NCBI GenBank assembly: GCA_023053575.1
Contig: JAKZAP010000003.1
Span: forward strand, 32,494,228 to 32,558,227
DNA: 64,000 nt
Direction of reading: 5' to 3'
Source: Branchinecta lynchi
Taxonomy: Eukaryota; Arthropoda; Branchiopoda; Anostraca; Branchinectidae
Under the pieces are notes generated by a model. It did no database searches. It was not told the DNA's origin and saw only the letters and a list, made by a program, of their open reading frames with translations. Made by a program: the position numbers and the translations under genes. This document shows positions 1-11,640 of the stretch, piece after piece (the first letter of the stretch is position 1; each line of letters begins with the position of its first letter).

Positions 1-2
1 CC

Positions 3-182
3 CCTAAAGAAAAGGCCCTGACCCCCCAACGAATGGAAACCTTTAGAGCTAGAACCCTGCAGAACGCAACGACGGACCCCGAGGCCCTAACCAACAAAGT
101 CAACCGGTCACCACGAAGCTCCAAATGGCTAATCTCCGTAATGAATAAATTCCAGGACAATCCACGACCTGTCCCCACTTAA
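3..182 (+). pseudogene. Open frame entering from left edge, unrecognised
   Basis: A frame with no start in the window runs for 59 codons to TAA at 180-182. It reads as basic and serine/proline-rich with SSKWLISVMNKF near its end. It stops almost exactly where the 680-bp terminal-inverted-repeat element begins. It could be the end of a transposon ORF or chance; I do not recognise it. Confidence 0.2.
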
Positions 183-857
183 AGTTCAATGGGCACATCA
201 AACTACCCCAATCCCACTCTGTAACAACCTAGGAACAATGCTTACCCCCCTAGATCAGCAGCTTTTTCAACAGTTTCCTCTCTGTGATATTTCAAAGCGT
301 AATTTTTTGGGCCAGTACATGCTCAATTTACTAGCTTGGATAAAGATAAAGTTATTTTTCTTGTAGTACTTAGTAGATCTTTATTTTATGCATAAATCAG
401 CTTGTATCATTCAGATTTGAATAGGTTATTTGTTTTTTAATGATTTTTGTAGCTATGTTATTTTTTATAAGCTTATTGCATATTCTGGTACATTTTATAA
501 AGCAAGCTAATCAAGGTTCACAACACTATTCCACAAAGAAAAACTTTTAATAGGCACTTTAAGCCCTGGAACTACAGATGAAACACTAGAACAATCAGGT
601 AAACTGAATCTGCGGCTTGACTTTGGTGACATATCAGATGTATCCTTTTCTATCGAGCATTGCTGGGTGGTTTTGAATTTCCTGCCACGATATCCCAGCT
701 CCTAAAATTTGGATCGCCGAAATGCCAGAGAGGTAAAGACAAGGGACAACAAGAAAACGGCCGATTTTCGTAGCGACTTCTAAAGGAAGTTAGAAATGTT
801 TATTTGTGAATCATTTAGTAGAATGTAAAGCATTAGAAGTGTCCATTGTGCTTTAAG
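178..857 (+). mobile_element. 680-bp element J with imperfect terminal inverted repeats, copy 1
   Basis: A copy of the sequence at 25389-26070 in opposite orientation, very similar by eye over the full length. The left end CTTAAAGTTCAATGGGCAC and the inverse of the right end CTTAAAGCACAATGGACAC match at most positions, so the unit looks like a non-autonomous DNA transposon. No long open frame lies inside. No clear target duplication was seen. Confidence 0.6.
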
Positions 858-1325
858 ACTATGAACGATATGAAAATAATATTTGAAATTTATAAATATG
901 AGCTCATTAAGAGCGTAATAATCAGAAACACCACGCACAATCCTGTCATCTACGGGGACGAAGACACCCAGGACTTAGCTCCTTACAGCTTGAAAGAATT
1001 AGAGGCCCTTAACTTCTTCTTTTTTCCCTGTTATATTTGTGATATGGTAATTTTTTACTGGAATAAAATTGATTGATTGAATTACTATATAATTGAAAGG
1101 GAAGCTGAGACTAACGCAGATTCCATACAGCTTCCATACTACCTACTTCAACAAAATAAATGTTTTCACAAATCCGGCAGAGCACGAAAAGGCTGAACCT
1201 TCGATTATGGGTAGGCTTTAGATGTGCGACTGATCCTGCCAGTGGAGGCAGCCGTCCTAAAGTTCCCTAAGAAACTGGTCTCAAAAGACGACCTTAGGTT
1301 TCTGAACCTACTTGCTAGAGGCAAC
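858..1325 (+). other. Intergenic or intronic stretch with a non-LTR 3' end
   Basis: A 76-codon frame at 846-1076 has no recognisable domain. It is followed by AATAAAATTGATTGATTGA (tail at 1064-1081), the microsatellite-like tail typical of 3' ends of some non-LTR retrotransposons. Nothing recognisable between 1082 and 1325. Confidence 0.35.
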
Positions 1326-1629
1326 CCCGATGAAAAATTTGTAGCCTGCGTAGTAGTATGGTAGTAGTACGAAAACGTTGCAGGTAATACTATGTAATAG
1401 CAAATAATACTATGATTTAATGTGCCTCAGACTGGTCCAGTCTTATGTAGTAGTATCCAGTAGCATCCTATCTTGCCATTGTAGCATCCGGTCTTGCTAA
1501 TAGTAGCATATAGTAGTATGCAGTAACATGGTAGCCTTGAAGTAGAAGCATGTAGTAGCATCGTTAGTATTGCATGCTACTTTTTCGTACTACTTCATAG
1601 TACTATTTTGAGATAAATTTTTCATCGGG
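1326..1629. mobile_element. TAGTAG-rich MITE E, copy 1
   Basis: A perfect 15-bp inverted repeat, CCCGATGAAAAATTT at 1326-1340 and its complement at 1615-1629, bounds a 304-bp body made of TAGTAGTA/GTAGCAT-like repeats. A diverged relative lies at 28637-28905. Short, non-coding and inverted-repeat bounded, it fits a MITE. Confidence 0.6.
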
Positions 1630-3343
1630 ACCGTCGGCTCAAAGTTGTCGCTAGAAGAGATTCCGCAGGGTAAAATTGCCCGACCAGAACATCAGCAAAC
1701 ACCGAACGAGGATGGTTTTAACGATTTTAATGATTACCTGTATGTAGGCTATAATATATATATATACATATTACAGATTAATAATTATATACATATTACA
1801 GATTAATAATTATATGATATAACGATTAATAATTGCTGCTACCCGTAAAACTTGGTAATGAGTTATATCCTTGGATAATTACGATTACTGGGTAAGGCAG
1901 TATTCTAGACCTGTTCAGGCTAAGCTTGACTCACCCCACACTTAGGGATGAGTAGCCGATAAAACACAGCACGTTTTGTCTTAGGGTCGAAACTGGTTTA
2001 CATGAAACGGAAGGATTACTTATATAGCAATTAAAATTTACCCCAAGTTACACAGATAACGTGTCCGAAAGCTTTTTGGTGCTGTAAGTGCTGCATTAAT
2101 GCTGTATTTTCTTTCTTTGTTTTGTCCGAAAGCTGTTACCTTTTTTTCTTCTCTGACACTTCTATACCAAAATTTAAGTCAGGAAGAAGAAGAAGAAAAA
2201 GATTAGCTGTATAAAGCTGACAAAATGGATTAGCTACTGATATCCAACCTTCTTATCTTCTTACCTTTTTCTTTCTTCGTTGGTAATGATCGCCAGTTCT
2301 CTTAGAATTTGGTATCTTTGCCGAATTGTCAGTTGTCTTTTTGAATTTGTTATCTTTGCCGCCGAAAACACTGAGAGAATCGCCGTACTCCCCAGTTTCT
2401 TCTTGAAAATTCAGCATAAAATTTAGCATTCTTGCTGAATATGTCAATGAATTTTACGCTGAATTAATGCTGCATTAATTGAGCGAAAATTGAAGTCCGA
2501 AAGCGAAATGCTGAATAAAATGCTGAATTAATTCAGCATTTTCGTTCGTTTCGGAGCTTTCGGACACGTTCAGAGGATCTGCCTACTCATGGGCCTATTA
2601 AAAAATAGTGCGATGGACAAATGATGACTTTAAAAGCAGTGACGTCAACAAAATACAGAATAATTAAATAATTTGTAATTATTAATAATAAATACAGCAT
2701 AGGTATTAATTAGCCATTCCACACATCCATTTGGGTCTGTATTCGGTCCAAAGTGCGAACAACGGGATTATGTAACAGAAATATGAATAGTGATGAATGT
2801 GAAACATTTTGGTTGACCGTACCTTTAGTCAGATGTGCTATTCGTGTTCAGCACATAAAACTACATCAGAAAAGTGTTTCTCACGAAGAAAACACTAAGC
2901 CTTAAGAAAATCGAAAATTTCAGCTGAAAAATAATAAATAAAACATAAAACGCTAAAAAATACGAATTTTGGCACCCTGCTAGGTTTCTCAACTTTTGAT
3001 ATGTGGTGCAGTTTTTTTTTCTCTACAAGATGGTGTGAAAATCATTTTTGTTGCAATTTGTTTGCGGTCAAATCTTATCTTGACTGTACTAGTGTATGCA
3101 ATCAGTTTAGTTATGTCCAAAAGTCCCAAAGGGCATTTACTGGGTCAAAAAGGCAAAGTGAATTCGACAACTGTCTTGTGAACAATTTAATAAAATTTGT
3201 CGACCGTTTTTTGGAAAAAAACAAGTTGCGATACCAGTTACTACCCTACCCACTTCGACCACCCGTCAATTGTCCACCAATAACTGTCAGCATATCCTTC
3301 CGTAGTGATAGTCGATAGATACTCTTTGAGTTTTTTTTTCTAG
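1630..3343. other. Upstream intron or flank, no gene seen
   Basis: Low-complexity AT-rich sequence. There is an imperfect direct repeat around 1765-1810 (ACATATTACAGATTAATAAT twice) and a cluster of GCTGAAT/ATTCAGC repeats at 2395-2545, partly palindromic. No coding frame with protein character and no ATG2 exon was recognised. Confidence 0.4.
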
Positions 3344-3497
3344 TATTGCATACCGTGATGAAACAGCGACAGAATGTGTTGGCGGGTTCTCAACTAAAAA
3401 GCTGTCAGTTGAGGGAGTTTCGATATACATGGAGGAATATGAGCTGCAGAATACAATGGGGAATATATTCAGAAGCACGTGGGCAACCCAGTCGAAG
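3344..3497 (+). CDS. ATG2: ATG2 exon 1 of window
   Basis: The acceptor is a long T-run ending CTAG and the donor is AAG|GTAAGT. The first base completes a codon begun in an exon upstream of the window. It encodes 51 residues including KKLSVEGVSIYMEEYE, which matches the N-terminal part of ATG2 that follows the chorein domain, where a beta strand of the groove is preceded by an IxYRDE-like stretch. It ends in phase 0, matching exon 2. No exon upstream of it could be recognised between position 1 and 3343. Confidence 0.85.
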
Positions 3498-4654
3498 GTA
3501 AGTCAATCCAGGGTTCTCATATCAGTTCCGTTTCCGCGGGATGGTCTCACGCTGCGTCTTCTTCAGCTCGGAATACCTTTCTTCGTCTTGAATAGTGATT
3601 TGTTATTTTTTTCGGCATTTTGTTAAACTTGTTTGGAAAAAATGATTTTTTTTTTTTTTTAAATTCGGCATGGGAAATCCAATCCAGACAGATGATTAGA
3701 ATCAGGCGATTGCGGCCCGGTATCCTTCCAGGATTTTGACATCATCACCATTATTAGTTCCATACGGAAACCTTGAGATTTCTTGACTAACTGCATGACG
3801 AAAGTGCAGAAACCCACATACAAATCTGTTTGAAAAGCAGATTCTCATTTCAGCAGATTTTTACGGGGGGTACCATGCACTTGCTGCAGGGCGTGGTGCC
3901 CCAACGTATGAGCACCATATCCATGCGTTGGGGCATGCCCAGACGTTGGGGTCGAAGGCTACCGCTGCCGTGTGACAACTTTTGTCAAGAGGAGAGACGG
4001 GAAATGCAGTGTGCCGAAAAACAGCTATCTTTATTCTTTGAATTCCGGTACAATACTGCGGCTATTCAGCCAATGATTGATTTATATAGCCTCGCCTGAA
4101 CCGAATTATCAGTGACTTTGATTGCGCGGGTGCTCATGCTTGGTTCAGGTGAGGCTGACACGTGATAAATATTGTATGCAAATGTGATTAACAGAAGGGA
4201 AGAAAGATGATTAACAAAATATACATACAAACCATCACAGCCATATAAAAAAAATGAGGATTTGCGTATTACTAGTTCATTGTAACTAAGTTTGTAGGTT
4301 ACAGTCGCCATAAAAAGGGTAAAATCCTGGGAATCACTCATGTTGTCATTAGAATTGGAAATGTAAGCAAACATAATTCAAACATAAGAAAAACAGAGTT
4401 GCCAACTTGCATTCATTGCGGATAGAAAATAATATGCATTTTATTCTACTGACCAGCATGGGCAAGCATGGCTAGAAGTATTCCGCTCTTTTAGTGTAGA
4501 CATCCATGCTGTTTAGTCAAACCTGTTCAGGCTTGCCTGAAGGAACTGTCCAAGTTCTTGCAATTGACAACTGGACAGCGTTTAAAGCACGTCTTTTACT
4601 AGAATGATCTTCACGATGAAATGGCTCATCATTACCGTTTTTTGATAATAGTTG
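3498..4654. other. Intron 1, 5' part
   Basis: No gene recognised. Between 3895 and 3955 a short mirror-and-palindrome cluster of CCCCAACGT / GCGTTGGGG / ACGTTGGGG occurs. The rest is unremarkable. Confidence 0.4.
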
Positions 4655-5060
4655 CATTTTTGCTGATACCATGGTATCTGTTACCTCGGTAACTGGATTT
4701 GCAATTGGTCGTTTTTGAGGCTATCGTGGTATCTGATACACGGTGCTCTGCAAAAACGACTATTGCCGAAATTGCACTTTTGAAGTCATCCCAAAAGAAT
4801 AACAGATATCCAGTTACATAACTAAGTGCTAAACTTCTTTCTCACCAATCTGACAAAATTTGATGAAGTGAGATGACTTTTCAGATACCACGACCAGTTA
4901 CCACGGTCGGACCATAGAATCTGAATATCTGATACCACGATAACTGGCCAGATACCACGATAACTGCTAAAACGCCTTTTGACCGTGGTATCAGATACCA
5001 CGATAACTGCAAAAACGACTTTAGACCGTGGTAACAGATACCATGGAATCAGCAAAAACG
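4655..5060. repeat. GATACCATGGTATC palindrome-rich repeat C, copy 1
   Basis: Dense short palindromes built on GATACCATGGTATC, ATACCACGATAACTG and GCAAAAACGAC, on both strands. Related copies are at 13490-13960 (reverse) and 36150-36790. Family type unknown; a MITE or a rolling-circle derivative is possible. Confidence 0.6.
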
Positions 5061-5595
5061 AAACTAATGCCAATGTTTTCCACGTGAAATTGGCGGTTTG
5101 CTTTCTAGTCCTTGTCGACTCTGTCCATGGTTTGCGCTCTCGGACGCGGCGGCTAGGTGCAAAATATTTGAAACTGGACGAGCCGTCCAAAACAGAAAAT
5201 AGACGTGATGGTCTACCATGGCTTGCATAATGAAAAACGATACTTTGAAGCTTCTCACGCCCGTAGGTGTGAAAGAGTCGACGGTCGACCTTGAAGCTTG
5301 CTGTAAGTTTGAGTTGTCTGACTGGCAAAACTCGGCTGGGCCGAAAGGCGCTAAAAGGTCGTAGAAAAAAAACGAAAGATGGTGGGAGGCGGGGATTTCA
5401 GAAGCTTGTAACTCCAGGAGACAGCTAGGGATAATATGAAAGGCAGAATAAGCCACAGGGGTCCTTTAAATTTAGAAGAACGCGATAACTAGTGTTATTA
5501 TGAGTAGTGTTTTCATCAACTGTGTATAGAGTGATGCCTCGTCATCAATTGTTCTTTTTGGGGGGATCAGAACAATGGGTGATTAATGGCCTGAA
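5061..5595. other. Intron 1 stretch, no gene seen
   Basis: Open frames on both strands around 4822-5456 overlap repeat C and show no domain. Nothing recognised up to the HINE-B copy. Confidence 0.35.
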
Positions 5596-6591
5596 TTTTT
5601 TGGGATCCCAAAACGTAAGTGGAGGGATAAGTTGAGATATTTTGATGAAACTTTGTGTGAGGATTCATTGGGTCAAGGGTAAGGTCAAGTTCGTAGATGG
5701 GCTCTGTAGCCCTACATTTAAGGGAGGGGGTTCAAATTGAGGGACAAACAAATTATTTTTAAACAGCTAATGTGATAGTCCATTACGAGGTAAGAAGGCA
5801 ATCTGAGCACGGTAGTGAAAACTATTTTCTTGCCGGATAAGTAGTTCGTCCGGAATCCGGCAAAAACCGGAAAGCTGGTTAAAAATAAAAGTTTTATTTG
5901 AAGTTGATTAAATGTTCGGTTTAGGGGTAAATAGACATGCTGACTACCAAGGTGAAAACTATTTTCTCGCCGAACCAGTAGTTCGTCCGGAATCCGGCGA
6001 AAACCGGAAAGTTGGTTAAAAGTAAAAGTTTCATTATAAAATGTTCGATTTAGAGGTACAAAAACATGCTGGACACGATGGTAAAAACCATTTTGGTTCT
6101 CGTCGAACAACTAGTTCGCCCGGAATCCGGTCAAAACTGGAAAATTCGTTAAAAGCAAAAGTTTGATTAGATGACAGATTAAGGGGCAAGAAGAGAGGCT
6201 GAGTCTGTATATGACAATCGTTTTTTACCCGGACATATAGTTAGTCCAGATTCCGGTTGTAACCGGAATTTTTTTTAAGTCAAAGTTTTATTTAAAGTTG
6301 ATTATATGTTCTTTATAGGGATAAGAAGATACGCTGGATTCGTTTCTGAATTTCTTTTTTTTACTGGACTAGTAGTTCGCCCGGAATTCGGGCGAAACCG
6401 GAAACTTGGCAGAAGTAAAGCAGGAAGTCTTGGTCAGTATCGTCAAAGTAGATATGGCTTATAGAGGTATATCTGAACTTGGTCTTCTCTGATGATTAGC
6501 CTGGTGAAGACTGGATCTGGCGAAGACAAGACCCAATTGCCTGAATCAAATATTAGATTTTTGGGATCCCATTGACACCTTTAGTCTTGTT
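5596..6591 (+). mobile_element. HINE-B copy 1 (Helentron-like, non-autonomous)
   Basis: Starts with TTTTTTGGGATCCCAAAAC and ends with TTTTTGGGATCCCATTGAC plus a short hairpin and CTTGT. Inside are several ~120-bp tandem units (AAGAAGACATGCTGA ... GCCGGA ... CCGGAATCCGG ... AAGTTGATTA). This copy lacks the GTCC microsatellite. No open frame with protein character. Confidence 0.7.
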
Positions 6592-6749
6592 TGCCTATCT
6601 GTCACTTATATAGAATTAAATTTAAGATTATAGTAACCCTAGTTTGTTTACCTCTCTCCAACCCTAAGGGATAGATCCCCCAGCCTCCTCCACGCAAGCA
6701 ATACCCAACGTCCAACCTCTAAGTATTACTCTGGTCGTTCTCGTTTTAG

Positions 6750-6881
6750 GTTTTTGACCGGGATGAATTAGACCCTGAACCAGGGCAGCCCCCGCCACCT
6801 CCAGTACTCATTGGGAAGTTCACCGGACGTCATGATTTGAAAATCCGACTGAAGCTGAATGAGCAAATCACCGGCCCCAAG
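6750..6881 (+). CDS. ATG2: ATG2 exon 2 of window
   Basis: The acceptor is TCGTTTTAG| and the donor AAG|GTAAGG. It encodes 44 codons, phase 0 at both ends. After an acidic, proline-rich linker (DPEPGQPPPPP) comes GKFTGRHDLKIRLKLNEQ and ITGPK. The G-R-x-(D/E)-L-x-(I/V)-x-L-K-x-N-E-x-x-x-GPK pattern is characteristic of ATG2 and strongly supports the assignment. Confidence 0.9.
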
Positions 6882-7247
6882 GTAAGGATACGAACATAGG
6901 ACTTTGAAGTCGGTGACTATAGATTGGAGTAGGCTCATCCGCTAAGGGCGATGGCAAGAAACACAAATATAAAATAAACGTCACTAACATTAGTCCTCAT
7001 TAGTAGAAGAAGGTAAGATTGAGGGTTTGGAGTCGGAGTCCGAATCCGGATCCAGCCTGCAATGACAAGCAGAAGCTTCGAATCCTGATTCGAATCCGGC
7101 GAAAAGGACGAATCCCGGATTCGAGCCCGAATCCGCATTCGCCCACCTCTGCTTCAGATGGGAACTGTCTACCGCACATTCACAATATAAGATAAAAATA
7201 AAGAAACCTAAGTTTTTTAAAGCGGGGCTTAGACCAGTGGAACTTAA
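6882..7247. other. Intron 2, 5' part
   Basis: No gene seen. A GAATCCGG/CCGGATTC-rich palindromic patch lies at 7030-7145. Confidence 0.35.
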
Positions 7248-7675
7248 ATGGATGGTGAGCCTGAGGGCGGATTCTCTACCATTGGGGAAAGAAGAAAGTT
7301 TATAGGTAAAGTTAAGCTATGTTCTGGTCCTTACTTCTGCCCTATTTGCGGTTCACTAGGTGAGGATATTTTGCATCTGGTGGGTAGATGCGTTGAGTTA
7401 AATGATCTGTGTAAAGAGATTTTTGGATATAGTAGGTTGGAGGAGGAGGAGGAGGATTTGGTTAAGGTCATGGGGAAGAAAAATTTTGGGGACCTTCGTC
7501 GGCTTGGGAGGTTCCTCAAGCAGTCTATGGAGCATCGGGAGCGTTTTTTGGAGTAAGGGTTCCCTCCTTTCGGCGTAAACATTGTGTTTGTGAGTGCTAT
7601 TTTGTGTTCATGTTACTTTCCTACCATGGCCCAGCGGGCTTTTTGGAAATAAATTCATTCATTCATTCATTCATG
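7248..7675 (+). mobile_element. 3' fragment of a non-LTR retrotransposon with (ATTC)n tail
   Basis: A 102-codon frame (7248-7556) contains CPICGSLGEDILHLVGRC, a C-x2-C-x8-H-x4-C zinc knuckle of the type found after the reverse transcriptase in several non-LTR clades, then an acidic stretch and a C-terminal GDLRRLGRFLKQ helix. A ~100-bp untranslated region and AATAAATTCATTCATTCATT tail (to 7675) follow. It is 5'-truncated and sits in the ATG2 sense direction in intron 2. Confidence 0.75.
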
Positions 7676-7846
7676 GTTTTGGGATAATATATGCCAAACA
7701 TTGGGTATAGCCACGGTTTGGCTGCCCGTTTCAAATGCTGGAAGCCCCAGTGTTGATCATCTCAGTGAGGTTCACAACGAGTTGAATTTATTTTTATTGT
7801 GTTGGGGTGCCCACCATTTGTCATTTTCAACATGGTCGGCAAGTGC
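7676..7846. other. Short intron 2 stretch
   Basis: Nothing recognised. Confidence 0.3.
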
Positions 7847-8835
7847 TTTTTGGGGTCTCAAAACGTAAGTGACGGGATCTATGATTTCTTAAAAGTTCGA
7901 AAGATGGGCTCTGCATGTAGCCCTACATTTGGGGTTGGGTGATGGGTGTCAGATTAAGGGGCAAAAAAAAAAGCAATGTGAGCAAATGAGATAGTCGATG
8001 TAGGGGTAAGGAGACATGCTGAATCCGAATATGCAAATTATTTTCTCACCGGACAAGTAGTTCGCCCAGAATGTGGCCAAAACCGGAAAATTTGTAAAAA
8101 GTAAAAGTTTCATCTGAAGTTGATTAGAGGCTTGATTACGGGGTGAGGAAACATGCTGAATATGAATATGAAAATTATGTTCTCGCTTGACAAGTAGTTT
8201 ACCCGGAATCCGGCCAAAACCGGAAAATTTTATAGAAAATAAAAGTTTATTCTGCAGTTGATTAGAGCTTTGATTCAAGGGTAAGAATATATGCTGGATC
8301 CGAATATGGAAATTATTTTCTCACTGGACAGGTAGTTCGCCCAGAATCCGGCCAAAACCTTAAAATTTGTAAAATGTAGAAGTTTCATTTGAATTCGATT
8401 AGATGTTCGAGTCAGGGGTGAAGACATGCTGATTCTGTATATGACAATGATTTTTTCCCCGGACGTACAGTTCGCTAGGAATCCAGGTGAAACCGGAAAA
8501 TATATTAAAAGTAAGTTTTTATCTGAAGTTGATTAGATGTTCGATGAAGCGGTAAGAGGACACGCTGAATTCGTTTTCGAGCTTTAGTTTTTGCCAGACA
8601 AGTAGTTGGCCGTGAATCCGGCCGGAACCGGAAGTTTGGCAGAAGTAAGGCCGGAAGTTTTGATCAGTTTCGACAAAGTAGATACCACGTAGGCACGTAG
8701 GATATAGGGGTAAACACACCTGTCAAATCCATATCTGAACTTGGTCTTCTCAGATGAGTACCATTGGCCTTAATCTGTTAAAGTCTGGATCAGATATTAC
8801 ATTTTTGGGATCCCATCGAAACCTTTGGTCTTGTT
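7847..8835 (+). mobile_element. HINE-B copy 2
   Basis: Degenerate left palindrome (TTTTTGGGGTCTCAAAACG) and intact right end (TTTTGGGATCCCATCGAAAC, hairpin, CTTGTT). Five or so ~125-bp tandem units with the AAGTAGTTCGCCC and CCGGAATCC core. The microsatellite is absent. Confidence 0.7.
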
Positions 8836-9702
8836 AGAGGTCGTCGACCGACGGGCTGGCAACTAGGCATCTAGGCAACGACTTGTGGCGCAAAAAACTT
8901 CCACCTGCCGAACGTCTTTCTTGAAGCGATGTGAGTAAGCTAATCTAAAGGCGTGTTCACAAGGTTGAATGCCTTAACCAAGGGGTGCAAGCAGTTTCGC
9001 CTAGGTGCGGGTTCATATATAAGTAGGCTATATGTTTATGTATTTATTAATGAACCGTCATCTCACCCATCATTTCAAAAAGAACAAGACCAAAGGTTTC
9101 GATGGGATCCGAAAAATTCAATATTTGTTCCAGACAATTCGGTCTTGTCTTCGCCAGGTCCAGGGAAAGCACGGGAAGCATCGGATGATTTGGCCCCAAC
9201 TACGCATCGCGCTCGTGGCCGAGGAAAGAGTTTCAGAAGGTCGGCAACTACGCTACGCAAACCTTAACACGGTTTGTGTACGAGCCTTAAACGTGTGGCG
9301 TGCGAACCTTAATCGGTTTGAGTGCGAAAGTTTTTTTTTGCCCTCTTACGGACTACATAAAAAAAATAAACTAAAGAAAATGCACACACTAAAGTACTAA
9401 AGCCTATACGACCAATTGAGTTAGCATGTGGCTTGGGCAAACGTTTAGAGCTCTTGTTGGAGCCCTTATTTAAATTTTATTTGTTTTTTCGGTTGGGTTC
9501 ATCGTTCTATATTTAGCTGATAACTGCGCTTATCCTCCAGCCGAAGGATAGTGCAACACAAGAGAATTCTTGTCTTTCCGTGTCTGCCAGCGCACTGTCG
9601 GAGGACTAGCAGACGTCAGTTTGGCAACCACGGAATACACCTTCAGTATCCTGAAGTTTCATTTTTTTCGGGTGTAGTTTCACTATAGTTTGCCGTACAT
9701 TG
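8836..9702. other. Intron 2 stretch with HINE-B right-end fragment (9083-9175)
   Basis: At 9083-9175 a reverse-oriented HINE-B right terminus (AACAAGACCAAAGG then GATGGGATCC) stands alone. Around 9260-9335 short CCTTAA/CGGTTTG repeats occur. No gene seen. Confidence 0.5.
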
Positions 9703-9996
9703 CGCGTGTTCCGCCCTTCTAACAATAGTTACTAATAGTTACTATTTCCGTTCCATCCTAACGAAAAGTTACTACGCTGACCTTCTCGAAAGAGTAACTT
9801 ATAGTTACTATTTGCTTACCATGCTCGGGAGCGTAGTAAGCGTAGTAACTACGCATCTCTATAACGTGATTGGTCGGATTCGCCCGTGGCATGATATCCT
9901 GCTAGAAAATAGAAAAATCGTTCCAGCCTTGACGGCAAAATGCCAGAATTTGTGACGTCATGCGTAGTAACTACGGTAAGTAGGGTGGAACACGCT
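9703..9996. mobile_element. MITE D, copy 1 (TIR GCGTGTTCC, TGACGTCA inside)
   Basis: Terminal inverted repeats CGCGTGTTCC and GGAACACGCT bound ~294 bp rich in TAGTTACTA/AGTAACTACG. A possible target duplication CATTG flanks both sides. It carries TGACGTCA, the consensus CRE/ATF palindrome, near the right end. Related copies are at 36322-36594 and 61489-61625. Confidence 0.65.
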
Positions 9997-10518
9997 CATT
10001 GTTTTCATACTCGGGCTCATTTAGTGATATGATTACTTCTGCAACATAAAAATTCGAACAAATCTGGCAGAGCGCAGAGCACTAGAAGGACGGACCTTGG
10101 ACGCCAACTAACTACTGATGTAACTACAAATACAGATAATTAATAAAGACATAACGATAATCAATAAACGGTAATACACGAAATATCTATATGTATATTT
10201 ATAATAATTACATTTTTAATAATAATAATATATGTTTAAAATAATAATAAAAAAGAAGAACGGAATGCAGGGAGTTTTAGTTATGAAACTTCAGTATCTG
10301 GAATGTGTAAAATAAAAGGGTACGAAGCCAGCAAAACTTTTGGACGAACTAAGAAAACAAGAGTGAAACTCGACCGGAACTACATCCAATAAAACGCGAC
10401 TTCAGTGTTGGTGAAGAGATATGAACTAATTTTTTCTTCACGAATTTCAGGTGGTATACCTTGCGAAATCTGAGGATTTGAGCACACGATCTCTTTTTGG
10501 CCCGCAGTTAATTTGTAG
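9997..10518. other. Intron 2, 3' part
   Basis: AT-rich sequence with (AAT)n-like stretches at 10200-10255. No gene or named repeat recognised. Confidence 0.35.
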
Positions 10519-10640
10519 ATTCTTCTTTTCAAGATCGATCTGAATTTCCATTTTGGGACGTTTCTGGCATACCTTACCCCTCGTGAGTTCCACAACATCC
10601 GTCTGATACTGGAGGCGTTCGGAGAGGGACCTCGATCAAC
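10519..10640 (+). CDS. ATG2: ATG2 exon 3 of window
   Basis: The exon starts after TTTGTAG and ends before GTAAGC. It starts in phase 0 and ends with two spare bases. The product contains LAYLTPREFHNIRLILEAF, the ATG2 block that ends a beta strand with L-T-P-R and continues into an amphipathic helix. The CAG ending at 10506 is rejected as acceptor because it puts the TAG of the true acceptor in frame. An open frame of 105 codons on the opposite strand here is a shadow of this exon. Confidence 0.88.
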
Positions 10641-11640
10641 GTAAGCAAAATTCGTCCTCCTGGGCTGGGAGGGGGGGGGGGGATTGGTGGAGCTCAAGCT
10701 AGTTGTGCTTCTTTTCTTTCTTTTTGTGGGACCCCATCCCCTGTGAAAACGAGGGACACCGATGACATGGTACTTCTGTCCGTCCGTTTGTATGTGACCT
10801 GGACAGCTTCCTTCTGACTGTGATATTTTGGTGAAGGTTGGTCAGACCAAGAACATTTTGTCCTATGCAGCGACTATGGATACCCCGATAAAACTGAGTG
10901 GAGTAGATATGAGTTGGTACCCGTCTACCTCCCTCTTCGTCATTGTGCATACCAGATGAAAAACCGTAGGATGCCTGAAGGGGTGGAGAACCTGGTCTGC
11001 AGCGAGTTATAAATATAAATAAATAAATGTATTCTTTATTTCTATAATAGCACAACATAATATGGCTAGCAGAGGATCGTCATGGCGTAACACATGTCAA
11101 AGCAGTAACGTACAATATATACAGTATATGATAGTAAGGAATAGACCTAGATAGTATAGTACATGTCACACAACAAGAATTAAAATCGGAAATAATAAAA
11201 ATAAACGTGACGTCTCAATAGTAGACAAGCCAATCAGCTGTAAAGGACGACTGGCGTTCATATTCTTCTGCGGGGTCCTACTGCGATATAGTTTTTATTT
11301 TTACTGCGAGGTAACAAATTATGATGTTCTGCATAGCTCCTCCTCCGCTCGTTGTCATCGGGTAGGGTATCGGAAAATAATCGACTCGTTATGGTCCTGC
11401 AGATATAGGGAGACGGAGGTTCTTATGATTATTTGTTCTTGGTCAGACCTAATGTCAGATTCGTAGATGTGCTTTGTTGTCATTGAGGGAATTGAGGTTA
11501 GGGGATGAGCTTGGAAATCTAGGAATGGAAAAACAGTATCAGTTTGGAGGGGAGCGGTCTCTGGTACATCCGAACGAGGTCGCATTCAAAACCGGAGGCG
11601 TGACTCAAGTAGTTGCGAGAGTTTATTTTCACTGTTACTG
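10641..11640 (-). repeat. Intron 3 repeat-like region, probable minus-strand element
   Basis: A poly-G run (10668-10681) is followed by sequence whose complement resembles HINE wording (ACCAACCTTCACCAAAATATC, TCCGTCCGTTTGT). At 11010-11050 lies a TTATAAATATAAATAAATAA to CTTTATTTCTATAATAG stretch, like the reversed 3' tail of a non-LTR element. Short open frames show no domain. Confidence 0.35.

Noticed and set aside
4822..5456. 168- and 130-codon minus-strand frames
   Set aside because: They overlap each other and repeat C palindromes, with no domain.
10380..10697. 105-codon minus-strand frame
   Set aside because: It lies opposite exon 3 and has no domain; antisense shadow of a real exon.
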